Position numbers and translations under genes: made by a program
Part shown: positions 38,097 to 46,692 of the stretch, in pieces
Layout of the letters: each line of letters starts with the position of its first letter
Numbering within the stretch: position 1 is the stretch's first letter
Origin: JAPPHA01 sp963664045
Lineage (GTDB): Bacteria > Pseudomonadota > Alphaproteobacteria > Rhodobacterales > Rhodobacteraceae
Length of the DNA: 64,000 nt
NCBI GenBank assembly: GCA_963664045.2
Contig: CAXXGT010000004.1
Coordinates: forward strand, 248,001-312,000
Reading direction: 5' to 3'
Notes under the pieces: model-generated
The model's input: the letters and a program-made list of their open reading frames with translations, nothing else
Databases searched by the model: none
What the model was told of the DNA's origin: nothing

Positions 38097-38300
38097 CTAT
38101 CCCTCAAGCTGCCTCAGAACGACATAGAGCAGAATCAATACGACGGCGATCGCCTGGCCGATGATGCGCAGGCGCATGATCTTGTTGGCATATCGACGGT
38201 TGAATTCACCCCCATGCATGAATCCGACAAGCCCGATCATCAGGATGATGACAACGGCAAGCACGGAAATGACCACGATGTAATACAATACGTCGATCAC
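38097..38300 (-). CDS. Twin-transmembrane small protein (HIG1-like)
   Basis: A 67-residue protein with two membrane helices, LYYIVVISVLAVVIILMIGLVG and IIGQAIAVVLILLYVVL, separated by a charged loop HGGEFNRRYANKIMRLR. This layout and its place directly before the cobalamin adenosyltransferase gene match the small twin-TM protein commonly found there in alphaproteobacteria, related to HIG1 proteins. Its function is unknown. GTG at 38300 has GGAGG eight bases upstream. Confidence 0.85.
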   Translation of the reverse strand: MIDVLYYIVVISVLAVVIILMIGLVGFMHGGEFNRRYANKIMRLRIIGQAIAVVLILLYVVLRQLEG

Positions 38301-38379
38301 GACCCGATCCTCCCCGGGCGCGTGTTGTGCCCACGCGCCAACGCGCCGGGTCCGTGCGGCTGAACGCGTTGACCCGTCA

Positions 38380-39216
38380 TCACCGGCCCAGTATCCGGTC
38401 GCTCATCCGCGTCGGCAACAGGCGCTTGATCGCCGCACACATATAGGTTGGCGTCGTGACAAGATAGCGTGGTCTGGGATTTGGCGATTCCAGGGCATGA
38501 ATGAGTTTCGCCGTGACGCTGGAGGGAGGAAGTTCACCGAAATCCCGCGATGGCGAATCGTCGTAGAGGGCCGGGATGAAGCGGGACTCGTACTTGTCGC
38601 GGAGAGCGGAGTCTTCCCACTTGATCCATTTTTCGAAATGAGGACGTGAATTGCGGCGAATCTCGGTCGTGATCGGGCCGGGTTCAATCAGGACGACCCT
38701 GATTGGCGTGCCACGAAGTTCGATACGCAGCGTATCCGTCAATCCCTCGAGCGCGAACTTCGTGGATACATACGCACCGCGAAACGCCAGGGCAGTAAAG
38801 CCGAGGACGGAGGAGCAGTTGACAATCCTGCCGTGACCCTGGCGCCTCATCGCCGGCAGGAGCCGGTTGGTGAGGTCGAGATACCCGAAGACATTGGCCT
38901 CGAAAATCGCCCGCAGGGCGTCTCTCGGCAAGTCCTCGACCGCGCCGGGAATGGCATATGCGCCGTTGTTGAACAGCGCGTCGATCGTTCCTCCCGTACG
39001 CTCGAGTACCGTCTCTGCCGCGGTCTCGATCGAGTTTTCGTCCTCGTAATCGATGACCAGGCTCTCGAAGCCCTCGGTTTCCAGTTCCCGGCAATCGGAG
39101 GCGGAACGGCAGGTCGCGAAAACCCGCCAGTTCCGGCGCCGCAACGCGAATGCCGCATCCTGGCCTATGCCGGACGAGCATCCTGTCACCACGATTGATC
39201 TTGCATCCGTTGCCAT
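38380..39216 (-). CDS. Short-chain dehydrogenase/reductase
   Basis: A 278-residue SDR from the ATG at 39216, preceded by GAGGGG. The NAD(P) motif is TGCSSGIG, followed by NNGAYAIPG, the catalytic Ser in VNCSSVLGF and YVSTKFALEG with Tyr and Lys, then LIEPGPITTEI. The oxidoreductase type is clear but not the substrate. Its first 98 or so codons and about 90 bases upstream are repeated at 47868-48262 as a broken copy, so this intact gene marks the left edge of a duplicated or inserted segment. Confidence 0.92.
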   Translation of the reverse strand: MATDARSIVVTGCSSGIGQDAAFALRRRNWRVFATCRSASDCRELETEGFESLVIDYEDENSIETAAETVLERTGGTIDALFNNGAYAIPGAVEDLPRDALRAIFEANVFGYLDLTNRLLPAMRRQGHGRIVNCSSVLGFTALAFRGAYVSTKFALEGLTDTLRIELRGTPIRVVLIEPGPITTEIRRNSRPHFEKWIKWEDSALRDKYESRFIPALYDDSPSRDFGELPPSSVTAKLIHALESPNPRPRYLVTTPTYMCAAIKRLLPTRMSDRILGR

Positions 39217-39310
39217 GTTTCCCCTCATATCCGGTTTGTGACACCGTCCCCTTCAGTATGTCTGGACCATGTGCTCCGTCTTGACCCGGGTACGTTCGCG
39301 CTGAGACACG
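38921..39310. repeat. Left copy of imperfect direct repeat flanking the ABC/PIG-L island
   Basis: Covers the 5' third of the intact SDR gene plus the sequence upstream to about 39310. It aligns by eye with 47868-48262 in the same orientation; shared blocks include ATGTTTC/ATGTTTT before CCCCATATCCGG-like sequence, TGCTCCGTCTTGACCC, and GAACAGCGCGTCGATCGTTC. The two copies bracket about 8.6 kb. Confidence 0.8.
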
Positions 39311-39397
39311 AATCTTTCGTCTGGCCCATGGATCTGCCACCATCGCCGGGCGGTGTGGATCCGGTCGTGCCCGCGCATCGGGAAATAAGGATCGCGG

Positions 39398-41770
39398 TCA
39401 TTCGGGCCGTCTTCCCATGATCATGTTCGCCAGGAGCCGGAAGGCGCCAGGTACGAGCCTTTCCATCTGGTGATGCAGGACAAGTGATGTGTGGACATGC
39501 CGCCCCCGGCCGATGTCCGCCGCCAGCAACGCACCGCGGTGCGGCCGTTCGCCCGGATCCGCCATCTCGATCAAGGGACGATAGGCCCGGTCCCAGGACT
39601 TCGCGAAGTAAAGGCCCCTTTCCTTGTGCCAGCCTGACCAGTCATCCGGCCCGATCCGGTTGGGTTGCACCAGGACCGGATGTGCCGGCTCGAGATGGGC
39701 GACCTCCGACTTCGCGTCGGTCACGCGCCAGCGAAGCGAAGGTTGGCCGATTTCCAGCCTCTTCGGCGGAACGGTTTCCGGATCCCAGTTGTCCCACGGC
39801 CGATGGTAGAGGGTCACCAGCGTCCCTCCGTCCCGGATCCAGCGATGCAGGGCCGGCATGGCCCGGGCGAGGCCCGGGCGCATTTTCATCGCGAATATCC
39901 CGACAACGATCGTGTCGTACGACCGCAACGCCGCCGTCTTTCGCAACGCGTCATCGGACACCGCCGTTACGTCCGCCCCGAGTGCGGCAAGCCAGTGGTC
40001 GATCCTGTCGTTTCCGGAACCGATGTAGCCGACACGGACATCCGGAATACATGCGGCGAGAACGCGAACCCGGATTTCCGCCCTGCGATAACTGGCTGTC
40101 GCGGCGATATGGGGATATGAAATTCGCCGGACGGCGGCGGCAGGTTTGCCATCCAGGTGCAGCGGGATCGAATAAAGGCCCTCGCCGGCGCTTTCCGGGG
40201 CCGTGAACGCGAATCCCTCGTCCGTTTTCACGAGGTCCCAGCCCGGGGGCAGGTCGAATTCCGCGTCTGCAGATGCCGGGTGCACGTCCGTGACAGCCAC
40301 CTCGAACCGCCGCGGGTTCGCAGCTAGGTTCACGATCGCCGAATCCGGCTCGAGCCGGGCCGAGAGCCCCGGAAGGATGACCGGCGGGTCGTCGAGGGGA
40401 AGACGGCAGTTCGACCGGATATCATGGGCCTCGATGTCCAGTGATAGCACCGGTGCGGACGCCATCGCGGGATCGAAACGGTCACGGTAAGGGTCGGTGG
40501 GAACTGCATCCGGACCGACGCGAAAGGTGCCGTCTGCAGCCGTGCAGCCTTGCGCGGACTCAACCGCCGCGTGAATGCTGTCCGCTGTTCCCGTCCGCTG
40601 CTCGAGTGAAATCGCGGTCTTGCCTCCCGGGAAAAGCCATCTTTCCCCGAGGCGCGCCCGTGCTTCGACGCCGAGCGCGATCCGCCTGACATGTCCGAGC
40701 TGTGTTTCCTTGGCAGCAAGGCGGTGCAGGATTTCGCCACGCAGGTCCACGGGACAGGAGTCCCGGGCGGCACGGATGGACTCGAGTGCCCGCGCGGCGG
40801 CCTGAGCCACGGAATCGAAGTCGGGAAACGCCGACACGGTATCGTCGAGTGCCTGCCCGGCCGATCGCAGGCGATCCGCGATCGGGTCCGCGCCGTCAAT
40901 GCACGCGAGGTCGCCGACTGTCGCCGGAAGGCCGGAAGCCGGCTTCCTGTCCCGACCCGTGACATGGCTCACGGCCAGGTGAAGCGGCCAGTCCCTTTCC
41001 TCGCCCGCCGCGGTCCACCGGCCCATGCCCTGGGACCGGTGGTATGACCGCGACTGCTGGCCGATCCGTTCCCAGCTCCAGCCGCTGACCGGATCGACGC
41101 CTCCGCCAGGTACCACGACCGTGGCCGGCGGCGGTCCGACGTCGTCGTCATACGCGCGGCCTGCACCGGACCATGCAGGGAGGTACAGTTTCCTGACCTG
41201 CCACGGCGCCAGGTTGCTCGGATGGTCCCGATCGGCCGCGGCGGCCATGACCAGCCGCGCGGATTCCGTCATTGCCCTGTGGTGCCCATGCTGGCCGGGA
41301 ACGTCAAGAAAAGTCGGGCAGATGATGTCGGGGCGTTCGGTCCTGACGATCTCGACGAACCGCGCGAGCGTGCGTTCGGGACCCCATCGGCCAAGCGTCT
41401 CGGTTCCGCTCTTCGAGAATCCGAAATCGACGATCGGGTCTTCGGGGCTTTCAGACAGCCAGTACATCCTCATGCCGAGGATTTCGCAGGCTTTTTCCAT
41501 TTCGGCGGTTCTCAGCGCACCGAGTTCCCCGGCACGCTCGCTCCCGATGTCGTTCTGACCGCCCTCGCCCCGGGTCGCGCACGCAAAGGACAGGTTGAAC
41601 CCGTTCCGGACGCCAAGCGCAGCAAGCATCGCTGACGTTTCGTCATCCGGATGGGCGCCGGTGTTCATGAAACGGATCACCGATGTCAGCGGCCTGAGCG
41701 CCCACCAGAGTTCCATGACACGCGGCCGTGCGCGGTCTTCCACGATACGGATCTGGTCCGGCGTCGGCAT
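39398..41770 (-). CDS. Large PIG-L family deacetylase with C-terminal accessory domains
   Basis: A 790-residue protein from the ATG at 41770, preceded by AGGGTAAGGG. Residues about 30-240 form the LmbE/PIG-L domain: FMNTGAHPDDETSAMLAAL, containing the AHPDDE zinc motif, and GQHGHHRAMTESARLVM supplying the second histidine cluster. The rest comprises a beta-rich middle part and a C-terminal region (about 590-785) with YDTIVVGIFAMKMRPG and LHRWIRDGGTLVTLYHRPW that resembles a glutamine-amidotransferase/ThuA-like fold. PIG-L enzymes remove acetyl groups from N-acetylhexosamine conjugates. It is divergent from the ABC transporter operon, suggesting action on the same imported compound. No signal peptide is seen. 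Confidence 0.85.
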   Translation of the reverse strand: MPTPDQIRIVEDRARPRVMELWWALRPLTSVIRFMNTGAHPDDETSAMLAALGVRNGFNLSFACATRGEGGQNDIGSERAGELGALRTAEMEKACEILGMRMYWLSESPEDPIVDFGFSKSGTETLGRWGPERTLARFVEIVRTERPDIICPTFLDVPGQHGHHRAMTESARLVMAAAADRDHPSNLAPWQVRKLYLPAWSGAGRAYDDDVGPPPATVVVPGGGVDPVSGWSWERIGQQSRSYHRSQGMGRWTAAGEERDWPLHLAVSHVTGRDRKPASGLPATVGDLACIDGADPIADRLRSAGQALDDTVSAFPDFDSVAQAAARALESIRAARDSCPVDLRGEILHRLAAKETQLGHVRRIALGVEARARLGERWLFPGGKTAISLEQRTGTADSIHAAVESAQGCTAADGTFRVGPDAVPTDPYRDRFDPAMASAPVLSLDIEAHDIRSNCRLPLDDPPVILPGLSARLEPDSAIVNLAANPRRFEVAVTDVHPASADAEFDLPPGWDLVKTDEGFAFTAPESAGEGLYSIPLHLDGKPAAAVRRISYPHIAATASYRRAEIRVRVLAACIPDVRVGYIGSGNDRIDHWLAALGADVTAVSDDALRKTAALRSYDTIVVGIFAMKMRPGLARAMPALHRWIRDGGTLVTLYHRPWDNWDPETVPPKRLEIGQPSLRWRVTDAKSEVAHLEPAHPVLVQPNRIGPDDWSGWHKERGLYFAKSWDRAYRPLIEMADPGERPHRGALLAADIGRGRHVHTSLVLHHQMERLVPGAFRLLANMIMGRRPE

Positions 41771-42092
41771 CGCCCTTACCCTGGTCCCGTGGCCATCCGG
41801 CCCGGGCACACGGCAGGATACGGGTCCCGTGAACCGGCAAGGTACGCGGCCGTCACCCGTCCGGCCGCGTGTCTGACGCCCCGGCTGCCCTGGCCCTGGC
41901 GCGGTACTCGTTCCGTGCAACCGGTCCCGCGTCCGTTCACTGTGTCATCCGCCGTCGTTCCGGTACTCGCCATCGTTTGCACCGCTAGCTTATCCCGCTT
42001 GTGATTTCAACTTGGCCGCGCTACGCTCGAAACCGGCAAGGAAACCGGGCCGGGCAATACTCACCAACACCAACACGGAGGACGTCAATCAA
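41771..42092. other. Divergent promoter region between PIG-L gene and ABC operon
   Basis: 322 bases separating the two divergent transcripts. No gene and no regulator-binding palindrome was recognised. The GGAGG of the binding-protein gene lies at about 42077-42081. Confidence 0.5.
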
Positions 42093-43349
42093 ATGCTTGT
42101 GAAACTGACGAAATCCAGCTTCGCCGGCGTTGCGACCGCGGCGATGCTGGCAGCCGGATCCGCGCAGGCCGAAGTGGAAATCGAATACTGGCAGTACTTC
42201 TTTGACGCGCGCGTCACGGCAATGGAGCAGCTGATCGATAACTTCGAGTCGGCAAATCCGGATATCAAGGTCACGATGACCCATTTCCCGTACGCGGACT
42301 ACCGGACAAAGGTCGCTGCTGCAATTCCTGCGGGCGAGGGCCCCGACGTCGTGCAACTCTTCTACGGCTGGTTGAACGACTACGTGGCTGCCGAACTGAT
42401 CCAGCCACTTCCCAACGACGCCTTTCCGCCGTCGATGATCGGGGACGAATTCTTCCCGATGGTCGCCGCCATGCGTGAAGGCGACAACTACTGGGCCCTT
42501 CCAACCGCCGTCCGCTCGCTCGCCTTGTTCTACAACAAGACCCTGTTTGACGAAGCCGGGATCAGCGGTCCGCCGGAGACGCTGGATGAACTCGTCGAAA
42601 CCGCGAAGATGCTGACAAAGACCGATGCCGCGGGCAATCTCACGCAGGTCGGGATCACGGCCGGCATGAACGCCCAGGACCATCACTGGTTCCGGGAAGT
42701 CCTGGTACGCCAGTTCGGCGGCGAGCCCTACCTCGATGACTACAGGACCGTCAACTACAACTCCGACGCCGGCATCGCGGCGGCCGCGTTCTACACAGGT
42801 CTCGTGAACGAGCACAAAGTGTCTGCTTTCGGATTCATGGACGAGCCCCAGGCCGCCTTCAAGGCCGGACGTGCGGGCATGCATATCGACGGCTCGTTCC
42901 GCATCGGCTCGCTGAACAAGACGCGCGGCCTCAAGTGGGGCGTCACGGAACTGCCGGCGAATTCCGACGGCATGCGTTCAAACTACTCGTCCTACTGGGT
43001 GAACGCCGTCACGACAAAGGCGGAAGGCGAGAAATACGACGCCGCCGTGAAGTTCATGCAGTACGTGACGTCGGACGAGGCCATGCAGATCTGGCTCGAT
43101 GTCGTCGGCGAACTGCCTGCGAAACCCTCGGTCGGCCTGACCGAAGCCAATGCGAACGACGAGGTTTTCGGGCCTTTCATCCGTGGCCTTGCCTATGCGA
43201 ACACGACAAAGTTTGCCAATGAAAGCGCGCAGCGGCAGATCCTGATCGACATGGTTCAGCGCATCGACATCGAAGGCCAGGCAGTGGCAGACAGTATTGC
43301 CATCGCGGCCGAAGCCGAGCAGGAACTGCTGAACGAATACCACAACTAG
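42093..43349 (+). CDS. Extracellular carbohydrate-type ABC transporter substrate-binding protein
   Basis: A 418-residue periplasmic binding protein of family 1 (maltose/multiple sugar type). The signal peptide MLVKLTKSSFAGVATAAMLA ends at an AQA cleavage site before EVEIEYWQYFFDARV. Typical sites are NPDIKVTMTHFPYADYRTKV, AAIPAGEGPDVVQLFYGWL and ALPTAVRSLALFYNKTLFDEAGI. ATG at 42093 has GGAGG upstream; the longer open frame from 42012 lacks one. It delivers the ligand to the two permeases that follow. The ligand cannot be named; the coupling with a PIG-L deacetylase and an ArgH-like lyase suggests something other than a plain sugar. Confidence 0.93.
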   Translation: MLVKLTKSSFAGVATAAMLAAGSAQAEVEIEYWQYFFDARVTAMEQLIDNFESANPDIKVTMTHFPYADYRTKVAAAIPAGEGPDVVQLFYGWLNDYVAAELIQPLPNDAFPPSMIGDEFFPMVAAMREGDNYWALPTAVRSLALFYNKTLFDEAGISGPPETLDELVETAKMLTKTDAAGNLTQVGITAGMNAQDHHWFREVLVRQFGGEPYLDDYRTVNYNSDAGIAAAAFYTGLVNEHKVSAFGFMDEPQAAFKAGRAGMHIDGSFRIGSLNKTRGLKWGVTELPANSDGMRSNYSSYWVNAVTTKAEGEKYDAAVKFMQYVTSDEAMQIWLDVVGELPAKPSVGLTEANANDEVFGPFIRGLAYANTTKFANESAQRQILIDMVQRIDIEGQAVADSIAIAAEAEQELLNEYHN

Positions 43350-43355
43350 ATGCAG

Positions 43356-43384
43356 GCGAGCCCCGGACACCGTTCGGGGCTCGC
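43356..43384 (+). promoter_or_regulatory. Strong hairpin between binding-protein and permease genes
   Basis: GCGAGCCCCG (43356-43365) and CGGGGCTCGC (43375-43384) form a perfect 10-bp stem with a 9-base loop, starting six bases after the stop of the binding-protein gene. There is no T tract, so it is more likely an mRNA-stabilising or partial-termination element that keeps binding protein in excess over the permeases, as known for other ABC operons. Confidence 0.75.
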
Positions 43385-43437
43385 AATTCGCGCTCGGAGC
43401 CCCTGACCAGGATTTCCCACCTGCGAGCGCAACGAAT

Positions 43438-44325
43438 ATGTACCACAGGCTCTCAATCCGGCAAAAACAGATCGTCTGGGCCTGGGCGTTCCTTGCCGTG
43501 CCCGTCGTGTTCTACGTGGTGATCCGGTTCTATCCCACGGCAAACGCCATGGCGATCTCATTCCAGAACTGGAACCTGCTCGGCGACCGGACCTGGGCAG
43601 GCTGGGCCAACTACGCGAAACTCTGGAACGACCCTGTCTTCTGGAAGGTCTTCAACAACACCTTCTTGTACCTGCTGATCGGCACGCCGGTCAGCCTGGT
43701 GGTCTCCTTTGTCATTGCCTATCACCTCGACAGGCTGCGCTTCATGCACGGGTTTCTCAGGATGCTCTATTTCCTGCCGTTCATGACGACGGCCGTGGCG
43801 ATGGCCTGGGTCTGGCGCTGGTTCTACCAGCCGGTCCCGATCGGGCTCTTCAACAACGTCCTTGCCACGGCAGGAATTCCCCAGGTGGAATTCCTGCGCT
43901 CGACGACGCTCGCGCTTCCGGCCGTCCTGGCACCGGCCGTCTGGGCCGGCCTCGGATTCCAGATCATCATATTCATGGCGGGTCTGCGGGCCATTCCGCG
44001 AAGCTACTACGAGGCCGCCCGGATCGACGGCGTGTCGAGTTGGACGATTCTCTGGGAAATCACGATTCCCCTCCTGAAACCGACCATCGTGTTCATCGTG
44101 GTCTTCTCTTCGATCGGGTTCCTCAGGATTTTCGATCATGTCTTCAACATGACCACGAATGACCCGGGAGGGCCCCTCAACGCGACGAAACCTCTTGTTC
44201 TGATGATTTACCAAAGCGCGTTTACCGACTTCAACATGGGTTACGCCGCGGCGCAGACGGTCGTGCTGTTCCTGATCCTCCTGATCGTCAGCCTCTTGCA
44301 GCTGCGCATACTCAGGGACAATTGA
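43438..44325 (+). CDS. Carbohydrate ABC transporter permease (MalF-like)
   Basis: A 295-residue inner-membrane protein with six hydrophobic segments and the ATPase-contact EAA loop YYEAARIDGVSSWTILWEIT followed by IPLLKP. It begins with the usual QKQIVWAWAFLAVPVVFYVV helix and contains LRMLYFLPFMTTAVAMAWVW. It forms half of the channel with the next permease. It starts 88 bases after the binding-protein gene, behind the hairpin, and ends directly before the second permease. Confidence 0.92.
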   Translation: MYHRLSIRQKQIVWAWAFLAVPVVFYVVIRFYPTANAMAISFQNWNLLGDRTWAGWANYAKLWNDPVFWKVFNNTFLYLLIGTPVSLVVSFVIAYHLDRLRFMHGFLRMLYFLPFMTTAVAMAWVWRWFYQPVPIGLFNNVLATAGIPQVEFLRSTTLALPAVLAPAVWAGLGFQIIIFMAGLRAIPRSYYEAARIDGVSSWTILWEITIPLLKPTIVFIVVFSSIGFLRIFDHVFNMTTNDPGGPLNATKPLVLMIYQSAFTDFNMGYAAAQTVVLFLILLIVSLLQLRILRDN

Positions 44326-44326
44326 C

Positions 44327-45208
44327 GTGGGCGCGTCCGTTACGGAAATCAGGGCAAGCTCGTCGACCCTCCTGCCCCCCGGGACTCCGCGGAAACGGGT
44401 CAGCACCGGGCAGGTCATCCGCTGGCTGATCCTTTTTGCCGGTGGCGTCCTGATGGTGATGCCGATCGCGTACATGATCTCGACGTCTTTGAAATGGCCG
44501 CATGAGATCTACAACCTGGCCCTCGTGCCCAACGAACCGCACCTGGAAAACTACACCTACGTGCTGGAAGACGGCAGGTTCTACGGCTGGTTCGTCAATT
44601 CGCTCGTCATCGCCACGATAACCACGATCTCCAACATCCTGTTCGACAGTCTCGTCGGTTACACGCTTTGCAAGTTCCGATTCCCGGGACGCTACATCGT
44701 CTTCATCGCGATCCTGTCGACGCTGATGATCCCGACCGAGATGCTTGTCATTCCCTGGTACCTGATGTCGCAGGCTTTCGGGTGGCTCGACACCTATTGG
44801 GGCATCATGTTTCCCGGCCTCATGACCGCCTTCGGCACGTTCCTGATGAAGCAGTTTTTCGAGACCGTCCCGGACGACTTCATCGAGGCGGCGCGGATCG
44901 ACGGGCTGAACGAACTCGCGATCTGGTGGACGGTGGCGATGCCGCTGGTCCGGCCCGCGCTGGCGGCACTGGCGATTTTCGTTTTCCTGGGTAACTGGAC
45001 GGCCTTCATCTGGCCGCTGATCGTGACAAACTCGGTTGACATGTACACCCTGCCGGTCGGCCTCTCGAGCTTCGGCGACGAGGCGGATGTCCAGTGGGAG
45101 CTGATCATGACCGGCGCGGCAATTTCAACCATTCCGACGCTCGTCGTCTTCCTGGTGTTCCAGCGCTTCATCATCCGGGGCGTCGTCATGGCGGGGCTCA
45201 AGGGATGA
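44327..45208 (+). CDS. Carbohydrate ABC transporter permease (MalG-like)
   Basis: A 293-residue second permease. After an N-terminal cytoplasmic stretch come a helix (IRWLILFAGGVLMVMPIAYM), the MalG-type ATYSTLIPTEMLVIPWY-like block (LSTLMIPTEMLVIPWYLM) and the EAA loop DDFIEAARIDGLNELAIWWT followed by VAMPLVRPAL. GTG at 44327 lies one base after the previous stop. Its stop overlaps the start of the lyase gene by four bases (ATGA), so the enzyme is translated as part of the transporter operon. Confidence 0.92.
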   Translation: MGASVTEIRASSSTLLPPGTPRKRVSTGQVIRWLILFAGGVLMVMPIAYMISTSLKWPHEIYNLALVPNEPHLENYTYVLEDGRFYGWFVNSLVIATITTISNILFDSLVGYTLCKFRFPGRYIVFIAILSTLMIPTEMLVIPWYLMSQAFGWLDTYWGIMFPGLMTAFGTFLMKQFFETVPDDFIEAARIDGLNELAIWWTVAMPLVRPALAALAIFVFLGNWTAFIWPLIVTNSVDMYTLPVGLSSFGDEADVQWELIMTGAAISTIPTLVVFLVFQRFIIRGVVMAGLKG

Positions 45209-46689
45209 CGGAAAACCCGGCCTTCCCCCACCCGGCCTACAGGGAAGCGGTTCTCGCCCCTCTTTTCGACGGCACCAAGACGCATTTCGCCGGTCACGTG
45301 AACGCGATCAACCGGGCGCACCTGGTGATGCTTCGCGAAACCGGGATCATTTCGACGGACCAGGGCCGGACGATCGCCGCGGCCCTGCAGGATATCGAGC
45401 AGGACATGGATGTCGACACGCTGTCCTATACCGGAGAGCACGAGGACTACTTTTTCCTGCTTGAAGCCGAGCTTGAACGGCGGATCGGTGAACCCGGCGG
45501 GATGCTGCACGTGGGACGATCGCGCAACGACATGGACCACACCATGTTCAAGATGGCTCTTCGCGAGAAGGCCGGACGTCTGACCGAACAGGTCCTGCAT
45601 CTCCTCGACGGGCTGATCGCGAAGGCCCGTCGCGAGCGCGACACGCTCGTCGTCGCCTACACGCACGGGCAGCCCGCGCAGCCGACGACCTTCGGTCACT
45701 ACCTTGCGGCGGCCGTCGAGTGTCTCCTGCGGGACGCTGAGCGCCTGGAGCTTGCCTCGGACTCTCTCGACCTCTGCCCGATGGGGGCGGCGGCGATCAC
45801 CACGTCAGGATTCCCCATCGACCGGCACCGCGTATCCGACCTGCTCGGGTTCGAAGAACCGCTACTGAATTCCTACGGCTGCATCGCCTCCGTGGATTAC
45901 GTGACCGGTCTTTACTCCGCGATCAAGCTGGTATTCCTGCACCTGGGACGCGTCGCGCAGGACATGGCGCAATGGTCCGCCTTCGAGGTCGGCCAGTTGC
46001 ATGTTCCCGACAGCCTGGTCCAGATTTCCTCGATCATGCCGCAAAAGCGGAACCCGGTGCCGATCGAACACCTGCGGCACCTGTCGAGCGTCACGGCCGG
46101 CCTGTGCGACGCGATCGTCAACACGATGCACAATACGCCGTTTGCCGACATGAACGACAGTGAGGCGGATGTCCAGCAAGCCGGCTTCGCCGTGTTTGAA
46201 CGCGGCGCGCGTGCGCTGTCCCTGTTCGCGGCGTTCCTGCCGTCCTGTTCGATCAACGAATCTCGGGTCCAAACCAACAGCGACGCCGCCTGCGCAACGA
46301 TCACGGAACTTGCCGATACCCTCGTCCGGGACGAGGGACTGGGTTTTCGGCGAGCACACGGAATCGCATCGGCGACGGCGCGCACCGTGGTATCGCGTGG
46401 CGCGGGCCTGGCACGGGGATTCGACGTCTTTGCCGAAGCGTTTCAGTCGGAAACAGGCCGTGCAACGGTGCTCACGCCCGGGATGTATGCCACTGCCGTC
46501 GCGCCCGGGACCTTCGTCCGCCGCCGCGACCGGCCGGGCGGGCCGGCGGCCGCGGCACTGGACCCGGCGATCGAGGCATACGAGGGGAAGGCCCGGGAAC
46601 GTCGAGGCCGGCTGGAGGCGCGCACCGCCCGTCGCGCCCGGGCGGCCGGCATGCTCGAATCTGCCTTCAACGCCCTCCTGGAGGAATAG
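45205..46689 (+). CDS. Argininosuccinate-lyase-like enzyme of the fumarase/aspartase superfamily
   Basis: A 494-residue protein from the ATG at 45205 that overlaps the permease stop. The superfamily regions are all visible: LHVGRSRNDMDHTMFKMALR (substrate region 1), YTHGQPAQPTTFGHYL (region 2, catalytic His/Thr area) and the signature SSIMPQKRNPVPIEHL with the mobile-loop Ser. These enzymes split a fumarate or related unit from C-N (or C-O) bonded substrates. The position inside an ABC uptake operon makes a biosynthetic ArgH role unlikely; ArgH relatives acting on aminopolycarboxylates are known. The substrate is undetermined. Confidence 0.88.
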   Translation: MTENPAFPHPAYREAVLAPLFDGTKTHFAGHVNAINRAHLVMLRETGIISTDQGRTIAAALQDIEQDMDVDTLSYTGEHEDYFFLLEAELERRIGEPGGMLHVGRSRNDMDHTMFKMALREKAGRLTEQVLHLLDGLIAKARRERDTLVVAYTHGQPAQPTTFGHYLAAAVECLLRDAERLELASDSLDLCPMGAAAITTSGFPIDRHRVSDLLGFEEPLLNSYGCIASVDYVTGLYSAIKLVFLHLGRVAQDMAQWSAFEVGQLHVPDSLVQISSIMPQKRNPVPIEHLRHLSSVTAGLCDAIVNTMHNTPFADMNDSEADVQQAGFAVFERGARALSLFAAFLPSCSINESRVQTNSDAACATITELADTLVRDEGLGFRRAHGIASATARTVVSRGAGLARGFDVFAEAFQSETGRATVLTPGMYATAVAPGTFVRRRDRPGGPAAAALDPAIEAYEGKARERRGRLEARTARRARAAGMLESAFNALLEE

Positions 46690-46692
46690 CAC

